Shown: positions 27,058 through 34,623 of the stretch, one piece after another
Position numbering within the stretch: the first letter of the stretch is position 1
How the letters are laid out: each line of letters begins with the position of its first letter
From: Alphaproteobacteria bacterium
Lineage (GTDB): Bacteria > Pseudomonadota > Alphaproteobacteria > Rs-D84
NCBI GenBank assembly: GCA_017472065.1
Contig: JAFURB010000007.1
Coordinates: forward strand, 1-64,000
Direction: 5' to 3'
DNA length: 64,000 nt
Notes under the pieces: model-generated
Database searches by the model: none
What the model was told of the DNA's origin: nothing
The model's input: the letters and a program-made list of their open reading frames with translations, nothing else
Made by a program: the position numbers and the translations under genes

Positions 27058-27086
27058 TTGATTATTAGGAATATATATTGTATAAT
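27058..27086 (+). promoter_or_regulatory. Promoter of helicase-nuclease gene
   Basis: -35 TTGATT at 27058-27063, 17-nt spacer, perfect -10 TATAAT at 27081-27086, 25 nt before the ATG. Confidence 0.75.
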
Positions 27087-27111
27087 TAAAGAAATAGTGT
27101 CGGAGTTTATC

Positions 27112-30100
27112 ATGAAGTCACAAATAAAATTTGATAAAAAGTTTTTGGAAGGCATTTATAAGAAATTAACAGGCTTGGTTGGACGTACGCCAATACATTT
27201 GATGGCTGTGCCTGGTCGACTAAAAAACAGATTAGATTTATGCGACTTATCTATAGCCAACGTAGAACCAGATTTAGATTTGTTTTCTGACACATCAAAA
27301 ACAAAAAAAGATACATATGCAAAGAAGTTTTTAGAAACGCTATTGACTAAAGATAAATTTGATTTCCGATTTTCTTGGGAAGACAAGAAATTAACCAGTA
27401 TGGACGCAGAAATAAAAGACAGGCTTGTTATCGTTGGAAAGCGCCTAGATTCTATGGCTATAGATAACGAAGATTCTTTTATTGATACCGGACTGAAAAA
27501 TTTTGCCTTTGGGTATCCATTGCTGGTATTGCCAGACAAGAAAGATGAAAAAAAGACCATCGTAGCTCCTTTGTTCTTGTGGTCGCTGGATATCAGAAAG
27601 TCTAACCGTAAAAATGAGTGGATTATTTCAAAAAACGAAGATAGTCCAATCAAAATGAATGAAATTTTAATGTCGTACATTGAGAATTCAGAAAAACTTC
27701 AATTGGAACGCCTGGATATAGAAGATATTGACGATGGGATACTTCAAGAAAATGAAATACAAAAGTATCTGAAAGATATATTGAAGAAATTGAATATAAA
27801 ATTTGACGATCTGTCTCTGAAATTGGAACCTGTTGGCACAAAAGAGCATTTGGAAAAATTATGCTCTGGTAATGGTTTTGTTCAGTGGTCTGGGGTCTTT
27901 GGGCTTTTTCGTTCACAAAAAGAAACCATTATAGAATCCGTTTTAGAATTACAAAAAAATATAGATCAGTTTAATGCGGAAGATATGGAATTAGAGCGTT
28001 TTTCTACTTCATCTGAGGCTTCCTTTGATACAGATCCTAGTCAAGAAGAAATAATAAGAACTCTAAATGACAATGAGTTTAAGATTATTCAAGGGCCTCC
28101 GGGGACAGGTAAGAGTCAGGCAATCTCAGCGATCATTTCTAACGCACTGGCAAATGGTGCCAAGACATTGGTTGTCTGTGAGAAGAAAACTGCATTAGAC
28201 GTCTTGAAACACAATTTGTCGGAAAAGGGTTTAGACACTTTTTGTATAGTTGTTGATGATGTTAACAAAGACCGCAGAGCTGTGGTTGACAAAGCACGTG
28301 CTTTACAGCAATACAATCCGACCAAAGCATTTAATGAAGTGGAGTTTGAAAGAGATCAAGAAAATTTTAATAGATTAAGAGATTCTATTAACGCTTCATA
28401 CAAAGCTTCTAGCGAACCTATTTTTGAACAAAAAACATGGTCTGATTTGATTGGTTTGTTCTTAAAGAAATCCAAACGTGATGCCTTTGCATCAATTAGA
28501 GATAATCTGGAGCATGTAGCCACAGGTTGGGAATTTAATTCTGCAGAATTTGTAAATTATTGTAATTTGGTCAAACGTGGGGCAGAAACACATTCCGCAT
28601 GCAAGCATATAGATATAACCTCGTTTGACTTGTTTAATTTGGATAAAGAAATCGATTTATCTGTTAGTGGAAAAATTTTGATTGAAAAGAATATAGATGT
28701 TGCCGTAAAGCATATCAATAAGCTTATCAACTTTATTGATAATACAATTTTAGATATTGGTACAACATCTATGTATACCAAGACTGATAAACTATCCAAG
28801 TCCTTGGGGATTTGTAATAAGATAAAGGCAGACTCCACAAACGCTTCAAAATTATTGAGTGTAGGTAAAAAACAAGAATTTGTTGACATGATTGCCAAAA
28901 TAAACAATCAACTATCTATCATTTCAAAGTCTTGTGGCAAGGATATTGATTTGCTACCAATTGTAGATAAAGGAAAAATTCAAAGTGTACAACATTTTGA
29001 TAATGCTATGCGCGAATGTCTGGTAAAATTAAGCGAATTACAAAATAAACACAATATAATAACAGAAAGTAAAGATAATCTGGCTGATTGGATTAAAAGC
29101 GCAGGAGCGTTATGTGAAGATATACTTACTGTTGCCAGAAGATTTAATTGCAAATGCGAAAGTATGCAGTTAGATGAAAATGCTAAGGATAAGCTTAGAA
29201 GACTCTATTCTATTTTGGATGATGTAGAAGATATTCAAGAGGCTTTTGCAGAAGGAATTGAAATACTTGGGGAAGATTTTAATGCTTATAATTCAAATAT
29301 TGTAACAAGGCTTTTCTCTAAAAAGCTTTCAGAAAGTCATAAATATGCAAAAAAAGTACGTAAGAATTACAAGCAGTTGTTAAGAAAAATAGATGAGTAT
29401 ACAACAAAATATGGAGATTTTTGTTCGTATAATGACTGTGAAAGTGCTGCCCTGCTATCGATCAAGAAAGAAGCAGAAAACGTTTCTATTCAAACCAAAA
29501 ATACTCAAAATCTAATTTATGAACATATCAGATCTCATTTAGCTGATATTGAAAGCAATGTAAATGATATAAGCGCGGATTTGCATGCACGACAGAAAAA
29601 TCTGGCATTAGAACTAGAAGATATACAAAATAAGCTTAAAGAACGTGTATCTGAAGTAGATAATCTGCACAATATATTAAACTCTATAGTGGCAGGCCAA
29701 CAGATTTACGAAGAGGTAAAGGATACTGTTGCTAATAGTTTTAATGGTGTTGTAGCAAAGGATTTTGATTATAGAACAACCCAAGGTGCCAAAGAGTGTA
29801 CGGAAAAAATTAAGACAAAGCTAGTTTCGTTGTTAGATAAACTTGATGAGTTAGAAATATATGTTTCATGGCTACAAGAGTATAAAAGAGATGTAGTGTT
29901 GTTTGATTCTCTTTTGCTTGAGCAAGATGATTCTTATTGGGAAGATTTATTCCAAGCTGTTTATTATTATTACTTCTTGTTAAATCATGCCAAAAAGACA
30001 AAGAAGCAGTTTTTAACATCTGCAAAAGAGCCAGAATTGGCCTCATTGAGAGAGTTGTTTATAAAACTACAAAAGAATAATACGAAAAAAATCTTTAAAA

Positions 30101-31635
30101 CTTGGTATTATGAACGAGAAAATGCAATTGCGACTCTGGATAGTAAATATGGTTTCAAAACATTGTTCGCATTAAAAAGAGGAAAATACGCTAAGAAACT
30201 GTCTTTGAGACAAATTATTGACAAAGAGTTTGACGCATTTACTGATTTATTCCCCGTAATAATGGTTAACCCAATTGTTGCGAATGCCTTGCTTCCATTA
30301 AAACAGGGGCTGTTTAATCTGGTGATATTTGATGAGGCCAGTCAGTTAAGAATAGAAGATGTTTACACCTCAATGATACGTGGACAATATAAAATCATAG
30401 CAGGAGATAAACATCAGATGCCTCCGTCTAACTGGTTTGCAAAAAATGTAGATGGCGGAAGTGTTGATGGCAACGATGGTGACGATGACGGTTTTGACTT
30501 AGCACCTCTTGACTCAGAGTCGTTGTTGGAATATGCAGAAGGCTTCAAAAACGTTAAGGAGTTTGCATCTTATTTAGATTTTCATTACAGAAGCAAACAT
30601 CCTGCGTTAATAGAATTTTCAAATTGTGCATTCTATGGTTGTAATCTGTGCCCATTGCCGGCACGTATCGCTGCTAACAGTCCATTTACATATTACCATG
30701 TTGATGGTGTGTATGCAGATAGAATGAATGAAAAGGAGGCGTATAAAGTTATTGAGATAATAAAAGCATTGCCTACCATGTATCCTGGGAAACTGCCATC
30801 TGTTGGTATTGCAACATTTAATGTGCAACAACGCAATTTAATTAAATTGATGTTACATGAGGTTGCAGCAGAAGATACAGAATTCGCCAAGATATATGCA
30901 GAACTGGAACAACATAAAGATCCTTTGTTTGTAAAGAATCTAGAAAATATCCAAGGTGACGAAAGAGATATTATCATTATTTCCACAACATACGGACCTG
31001 CTCATGACGGTAAGTTTAAAGAACAGTTTGTTATAAATAGGGATGAAGGATATAGGCTGCTTAATGTGCTTATAACACGAGCAAAACAGCAACTGTTTTT
31101 AGTGACCTCAATTCCAGAGATGAAATTTGCTGACTATAAATCCAGATTAGAAGAAAAGCAGGAAAACAACCGCATAGCTGTATTTTATGCTTACTTAGCC
31201 TATGTGAAAGCACATGCACTTGGCGATCTTGCAACAGTAGATACTGTTTTAAAAACGATAAAAGAATACTCTTATGAAACACCTAGACGTGATACAAATA
31301 GTTCCGCTGAAGGATTAACAGAATCGCCATTTGAAGAAGAAGTGTATGAAGAGTTATTAAAAATACTGCCACAAGATGCTATTAAGCCTCAATACAAAGT
31401 TGGGGGATATAGACTTGACTTTTTGTTGAAAGTTGGCGGCAAGGATATAGCTCTGGAATGTGACGGGAAAGCATATCATGGCTCTGAAGAAGCGTTTGCA
31501 GAAGATATGCAGCGTCAAAAAATTCTAGAAAGCTATGGATATAAATTCTATAGAATATGGTCAACAAGTTGGTTTAGATCAAAAGATAGGGAAGTTATTA
31601 AATTAAAAAAGTTTATAGAACAAGAGAGTAAATAA
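27112..31635 (+). CDS. SF1 helicase with C-terminal PD-(D/E)XK nuclease
   Basis: A 1507-residue protein. The N-terminal 320 residues are of unknown fold. A superfamily 1 (DNA2/NAM7-like) helicase follows, split by a long coiled-coil insert (about 430-1000): Walker A GPPGTGKS at 328; Walker B F-D-E-A-S-Q with Asp1074/Glu1075; motif V region N-I-Q-G-D-E-R-D; motif VI L-L-N-V-L-I-T-R-A-K. The C-terminus has a Vsr/DUF559-like nuclease: R-L-D-F-L-L then E1449-C-D-G-K1453. Large proteins of this build occur in anti-phage islands, so a defence role is inferred. ATG 27112 has GGAG 7 nt upstream. Confidence 0.82.
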   Translation: MKSQIKFDKKFLEGIYKKLTGLVGRTPIHLMAVPGRLKNRLDLCDLSIANVEPDLDLFSDTSKTKKDTYAKKFLETLLTKDKFDFRFSWEDKKLTSMDAEIKDRLVIVGKRLDSMAIDNEDSFIDTGLKNFAFGYPLLVLPDKKDEKKTIVAPLFLWSLDIRKSNRKNEWIISKNEDSPIKMNEILMSYIENSEKLQLERLDIEDIDDGILQENEIQKYLKDILKKLNIKFDDLSLKLEPVGTKEHLEKLCSGNGFVQWSGVFGLFRSQKETIIESVLELQKNIDQFNAEDMELERFSTSSEASFDTDPSQEEIIRTLNDNEFKIIQGPPGTGKSQAISAIISNALANGAKTLVVCEKKTALDVLKHNLSEKGLDTFCIVVDDVNKDRRAVVDKARALQQYNPTKAFNEVEFERDQENFNRLRDSINASYKASSEPIFEQKTWSDLIGLFLKKSKRDAFASIRDNLEHVATGWEFNSAEFVNYCNLVKRGAETHSACKHIDITSFDLFNLDKEIDLSVSGKILIEKNIDVAVKHINKLINFIDNTILDIGTTSMYTKTDKLSKSLGICNKIKADSTNASKLLSVGKKQEFVDMIAKINNQLSIISKSCGKDIDLLPIVDKGKIQSVQHFDNAMRECLVKLSELQNKHNIITESKDNLADWIKSAGALCEDILTVARRFNCKCESMQLDENAKDKLRRLYSILDDVEDIQEAFAEGIEILGEDFNAYNSNIVTRLFSKKLSESHKYAKKVRKNYKQLLRKIDEYTTKYGDFCSYNDCESAALLSIKKEAENVSIQTKNTQNLIYEHIRSHLADIESNVNDISADLHARQKNLALELEDIQNKLKERVSEVDNLHNILNSIVAGQQIYEEVKDTVANSFNGVVAKDFDYRTTQGAKECTEKIKTKLVSLLDKLDELEIYVSWLQEYKRDVVLFDSLLLEQDDSYWEDLFQAVYYYYFLLNHAKKTKKQFLTSAKEPELASLRELFIKLQKNNTKKIFKTWYYERENAIATLDSKYGFKTLFALKRGKYAKKLSLRQIIDKEFDAFTDLFPVIMVNPIVANALLPLKQGLFNLVIFDEASQLRIEDVYTSMIRGQYKIIAGDKHQMPPSNWFAKNVDGGSVDGNDGDDDGFDLAPLDSESLLEYAEGFKNVKEFASYLDFHYRSKHPALIEFSNCAFYGCNLCPLPARIAANSPFTYYHVDGVYADRMNEKEAYKVIEIIKALPTMYPGKLPSVGIATFNVQQRNLIKLMLHEVAAEDTEFAKIYAELEQHKDPLFVKNLENIQGDERDIIIISTTYGPAHDGKFKEQFVINRDEGYRLLNVLITRAKQQLFLVTSIPEMKFADYKSRLEEKQENNRIAVFYAYLAYVKAHALGDLATVDTVLKTIKEYSYETPRRDTNSSAEGLTESPFEEEVYEELLKILPQDAIKPQYKVGGYRLDFLLKVGGKDIALECDGKAYHGSEEAFAEDMQRQKILESYGYKFYRIWSTSWFRSKDREVIKLKKFIEQESK

Positions 31636-31666
31636 ATGAGCGCCGTATGGCGCTCATTTATTTTTA
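31630..31666. terminator. Perfect 15-bp hairpin between convergent genes
   Basis: Arms at 31630-31644 and 31649-31663 are perfectly complementary with a 4-nt loop; the left arm includes the helicase stop codon. T/A runs flank it on both sides, so it can terminate transcription in both directions. Confidence 0.88.
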
Positions 31667-31673
31667 TATTATT

Positions 31674-32456
31674 TTATTGCACATCTTGTTTTGCAACAGA
31701 TAACTGTTTCTTTTTTTCCGCTTTTTTAATCATCTTTTTCAAAACCTTTTGATATTCTTTCGCCTCATCACTATCCCAAACCTCTCGCTTAAATATATCA
31801 AACTTTATAAAATTAGAAATCTCTTCATCTGTTATTTTGATACTATTTTCAAAATACAGCTTTATTTGTTTTTTTATAAGCTTATATATCTCAGGACTAT
31901 CTATCACCCCCGCAAGGACATACTTATTTTTCACTTGATTATTTGAATAAATCTCATCTATTACAGAAAGATCCTGACCTTCTTTACTAAGAGCAAAAAC
32001 AACCTCAAGTTGTTTTTCTTTTTTTAAATCCATGTCTAATAAATTGAATTCAAAAACCAATTCTCGTTCTATTGGTTGACTGTATTTAATTTTATAAACC
32101 TTCCAATCTACAGAATTTGTTAATACAACCCACTTTGTTCCATGATTAACACCGTAATCTGTAGCCTGTTTAATATGATTTTCTTTTAAAGGAATAGACA
32201 CCCCTTTTGCTTCTACTAACATGTAAATCTTACCACTTTGTTGCTTTATTGCCAAATCACAAAAGGTTCCACGAATTGCATATTCACTAGTTATTTCGGT
32301 ATATTTATCATATCCAAAAAGATCCGCAAAAATATCGTTAATAACTTTAACTGTATCCGTTTCATTAACTTCTTGTCTTTTTAATTTTCTAACAATAACC
32401 TGATACTTTTTTAATTGTTCATTTGCTCTTTTTATAAACTTTGCGGGAATCTTCAT
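31674..32456 (-). CDS. HsdR-N-like (PD-(D/E)XK) nuclease-domain protein
   Basis: A 260-residue protein with a type I restriction HsdR N-terminal-like fold: E-x-x-I-x-G-T-F-C-D67-L-A-I, then M-L-V-E82-A-K84-G, the D...E-x-K active site, followed by Q-A-x-x-Y-G...W-V-V-L-T-N. The C-terminal 110 residues are helical and Lys-rich. Stand-alone HSDR_N_2 proteins are frequent in defence islands. It converges on the helicase-nuclease gene and may act with it or alone; no HsdM/HsdS is present. Confidence 0.75.
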   Translation of the reverse strand: MKIPAKFIKRANEQLKKYQVIVRKLKRQEVNETDTVKVINDIFADLFGYDKYTEITSEYAIRGTFCDLAIKQQSGKIYMLVEAKGVSIPLKENHIKQATDYGVNHGTKWVVLTNSVDWKVYKIKYSQPIERELVFEFNLLDMDLKKEKQLEVVFALSKEGQDLSVIDEIYSNNQVKNKYVLAGVIDSPEIYKLIKKQIKLYFENSIKITDEEISNFIKFDIFKREVWDSDEAKEYQKVLKKMIKKAEKKKQLSVAKQDVQ

Positions 32457-32518
32457 AATACACCTCTTTATACAGGTATAATAGTATCAGAATTTAATCA
32501 TAAACACAATATACAAAA

Positions 32519-32539
32519 AACCGCCCAAAACGGGCGGTA
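32519..32539 (-). terminator. Terminator of the toxin-antitoxin operon
   Basis: Stem CCGCCC / GGGCGG (32521-32526, 32532-32537) followed on the minus strand by a U run. Confidence 0.85.
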
Positions 32540-32541
32540 TA

Positions 32542-32862
32542 TTATGCTGCTACACTTTGATTATATGTACTTTTAGGCGTAAAATTAACTTTTAAACCCA
32601 ACGCATCTATTGCTTTAAAAACAGTTTCTACATTTGGACGACGTGCGCCAGAGAAACTTTTATACAAAGATTCGCGTCCTACCCCTATTTCTTTTGCTAT
32701 CTTATTTATGCTACGTGCTTTTGCAACATTTCCAAGGGCTATTAAAAAATACTCGATATCATTTTCTTCTAATGCAGCTTCCAGATAGTTAGCAATATCT
32801 TCTTCTGTTTTAAGATAATCCAGAATATTCCATTCTGTTATCTTGTTAGCACCCTTTTTCAT
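32542..32862 (-). CDS. HI1420-type antitoxin
   Basis: A 106-residue HTH protein of the addiction-module antidote family: an N-terminal segment D-Y-L-K-T-E-E-D-I-A-N-Y-L, then an HTH with A-K-E-I-G-V-G-R-E-S-L-Y-K-S-F-S-G-A-R-R-P, and a C-terminal A-L-G-L-K-V-N-F. It is downstream of the toxin gene, the order typical of HI1419/HI1420 pairs. It should neutralise the toxin and repress the operon. Confidence 0.88.
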   Translation of the reverse strand: MKKGANKITEWNILDYLKTEEDIANYLEAALEENDIEYFLIALGNVAKARSINKIAKEIGVGRESLYKSFSGARRPNVETVFKAIDALGLKVNFTPKSTYNQSVAA

Positions 32863-32913
32863 GATTTACTCCTTTGAGTAATTTGTTATCTACTAACCGA
32901 TGACATCCTACGT

Positions 32914-33207
32914 CTACGGTAGTGTTGCCAATATATTCTTGGCCTTTTCAATATCTGACTGTTGCGTCGATTTGTCGCCCCCAATCAGCAACAAGATAAT
33001 TTCTTCACCTTGCCTCGTATAATAAACCCTATATCCAGGACCGTAATTTATTCGCAATTCATAAATCCCATCACCAACTGGCTTAAAATCACCAAAATGA
33101 TTTTGTGTTGCGATGCGATCTATCCTTGTGCTTATCCTAAACTGCGCTTCGGAATCTTTTAATTTATCAAACCATTTTACATATTCTGTTGTCTGCTTTA
33201 TTAACAT
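32914..33207 (-). CDS. HI1419-type RelE/HigB-fold toxin
   Basis: A 97-residue protein of the phage Gp49/HigB-like killer family: E-Y-V-K-W-F-D-K-L-K-D, R-I-S-T-R-I-D-R-I, G-D-x-K-P-V-G-D-G-I-Y-E-L-R, G-P-G-Y-R-V-Y-Y-T-R and a terminal L-L-I-G-G-D-K-S-T-Q. Members of this fold are ribosome-dependent mRNA endonucleases. The gap to the antitoxin gene is 51 nt. Confidence 0.88.
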   Translation of the reverse strand: MLIKQTTEYVKWFDKLKDSEAQFRISTRIDRIATQNHFGDFKPVGDGIYELRINYGPGYRVYYTRQGEEIILLLIGGDKSTQQSDIEKAKNILATLP

Positions 33208-33361
33208 TTTCTTTTACTCCCGGCTGATAACGTCCAGCCTCTACGCCCCTTCTTTTCATCTTAATCCTTTTTGTTTTATTATACATTTGTATTGTATCCA
33301 AACGGATACAAAAAGTCAAGCGCTATTTTAGCATTCACACAAAAAAAATTTAATTGCGTTT

Positions 33362-33613
33362 ATATTACTTTTGTAAAGAGTCATACCCCTTTGTAAACCT
33401 TTGTCATTCTTCGCAACCTTTTGTCGCGACTTTCTGTTTGTTTCCCTTTATAATTCATAGTGTAAAGCAAGCAAAAGGATTACACATGTAAACATATTTT
33501 CTATGTCCGAAATTATGTCTAGAATATGTAAAACAATCTGCTAAAAATCGCAAAATCGCATAAATTCGGGCAAATAACACGAAATAAAAAAAGCCGGAAA
33601 ACCGGCCAAAACT
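33362..33613. repeat. Right terminal repeat of element II (R2)
   Basis: 252 bp matching 26501-26752. Iteron-like CTTTTGTAA repeats lie at 33368-33424, an arm-like motif at 33516-33538, and the tRNA terminator hairpin GCCGG/CCGGC at 33593-33606. Confidence 0.85.
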
Positions 33614-33688
33614 TGGTAGCAGCGGAGGGATTCGGACCCCCGACCAAAGGATTATGATTCCTCTGCTCTACCACTGAGCTACGCTGCC
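33614..33688 (-). tRNA. tRNA-Met-like (CAT), integration target
   Basis: A 75-nt cloverleaf with encoded CCA and anticodon CAT in an ATCATAA loop. It may be elongator Met, or Ile2 if the C is modified. G1 faces U72, and the T-loop reads TCCGAAT, so position 55 is C instead of the near-universal U. The 3' 45 nt are the att core supplied by element II. The promoter on the minus strand is good: TTGCAA (33722-33727 reversed), 16-nt spacer, TATAAT (33700-33705 reversed). Confidence 0.88.
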
Positions 33689-33827
33689 AAGCGAACTGCA
33701 TTATAACAGACTTTTTTAGGATTGCAAGTAACAAAATATTTATGGGATTTTGTTCATCTTTACAATCTTTAAGTTTTTTAATAATTTGTGTTTGAACGCC
33801 GGGCTAATTTGTGATATCATGGGAGTT

Positions 33828-34391
33828 ATGAAAAAAATCGTATGTGCTTTGTGTGGGGTGGTCGTGGCGACAAATGTCGCATGGGCTGAACGTGTTAATC
33901 CTTTCTTTAAGGGGTATGAAAATCAGGTCGCAATTAATGTTGGCTATGGGGTAAATCATGGGTTCTTGTTGCCGGCGCCAACGCAATTTGTGCCGTTCCA
34001 TATGTTGCATTTGCAATATTCGCAACCAACTGAATTTTTTGGGATGCAGGCACGAAAGTCTTTGAATATTATGCAGACATTGGGCCATGGGTCAAAGTAT
34101 GGGTGGCATTGGGATAAATATACAATTCCAATCGCAATGCTAAGCGAGGATGTGTCACCATTGTACGGCGAAGATTGGTACACATTTATCGGGATTGGTG
34201 TCGGGTTCCAGGCCCAGCAAAATGAACGCATTGGTTCTAAGTTATTATTTGGGTTCAAATTCGGGGCAGGGTACAGATTGTCTGATTGTACATCCGTTGA
34301 ATTGTTTGCACATCATTTTTCGAACGGGAATACGGCGCCGGAAAATAATTCTTATGCCTTTTATGGTTTGGGATTAACGTACAGTTTTTAG
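33828..34391 (+). CDS. PagL-like lipid A 3-O-deacylase
   Basis: A 187-residue outer-membrane barrel. Signal peptide (cleavage after A-W-A), beta-strand pattern, and a C-terminal F-Y-G-L-G-L-T-Y-S-F. The PagL catalytic signature H-x-S-N is seen as His163-Phe-Ser165-Asn in VELFAHHFSNGN. PagL removes the 3-position acyl chain of lipid A and dampens host recognition. It is not in an operon with the lpx genes. The assignment rests on the motif and size. Confidence 0.75.
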   Translation: MKKIVCALCGVVVATNVAWAERVNPFFKGYENQVAINVGYGVNHGFLLPAPTQFVPFHMLHLQYSQPTEFFGMQARKSLNIMQTLGHGSKYGWHWDKYTIPIAMLSEDVSPLYGEDWYTFIGIGVGFQAQQNERIGSKLLFGFKFGAGYRLSDCTSVELFAHHFSNGNTAPENNSYAFYGLGLTYSF

Positions 34392-34403
34392 TAAAGAAAA
34401 CGG

Positions 34404-34431
34404 TTGCAAAATATATTTATCAAATTATAAT
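34404..34431 (+). promoter_or_regulatory. Promoter of aspS leader
   Basis: -35 TTGCAA at 34404-34409, 16-nt spacer, perfect -10 TATAAT at 34426-34431. The predicted start is near 34438, leaving a leader of about 185 nt. Confidence 0.75.
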
Positions 34432-34437
34432 TTGTGT

Positions 34438-34610
34438 CAGAATTTATGCAGATGTTCATGTTGACGTGCCTGACAACCACCGAGTGTTCATAAGCAATCT
34501 AAAAGTTATAAGCCAGGGTGGCACCGCGCCGGAAATATCCAGCGCCCCTGATGTTTTAACAAAAAATTGGGTGCCGAAAAATCTAAACTTTTTTCGATGC
34601 CCGCAGATAA
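34438..34610 (+). promoter_or_regulatory. T-box riboswitch candidate upstream of aspS
   Basis: The 14-nt T-box core AGGGTGGCACCGCG lies at 34515-34528. It folds as a canonical antiterminator: AGGG (34515) with CCCT (34546), bulge TGGCACC, GCGC (34526) with GCGC (34542). The bulge UGGC would pair with a tRNA 3' end GCCA, the end of tRNA-Asp with discriminator G. Upstream, TTATG...CATAA closes a stem I candidate with GAC codons near its apex. GCGCCC (34542) can pair instead with GGGTGC (34569), giving a competing fold. A long hairpin (34569-34603) then reaches the ribosome site. How output is controlled (transcription or translation) is not clear. Confidence 0.8.
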
Positions 34611-34623
34611 AAAAGGGACCAAA

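Larger units (their letters stand above)
26798..33658. mobile_element. tRNA-integrated element II, defence-like cargo
   Basis: A 6.9-kb element that restores the tRNA with its own 45-bp core (33614-33658). Both ends match element I. Cargo: a helicase-nuclease, an HsdR-N-like nuclease gene, and a toxin-antitoxin pair. No recombinase gene. The tandem order means two related elements used the same attachment site one after the other. Confidence 0.8.

Noticed and set aside
31674-32456. Complete type I restriction system
   Set aside because: Only an HsdR N-terminal-like domain is present; there is no helicase in this protein and no HsdM or HsdS.
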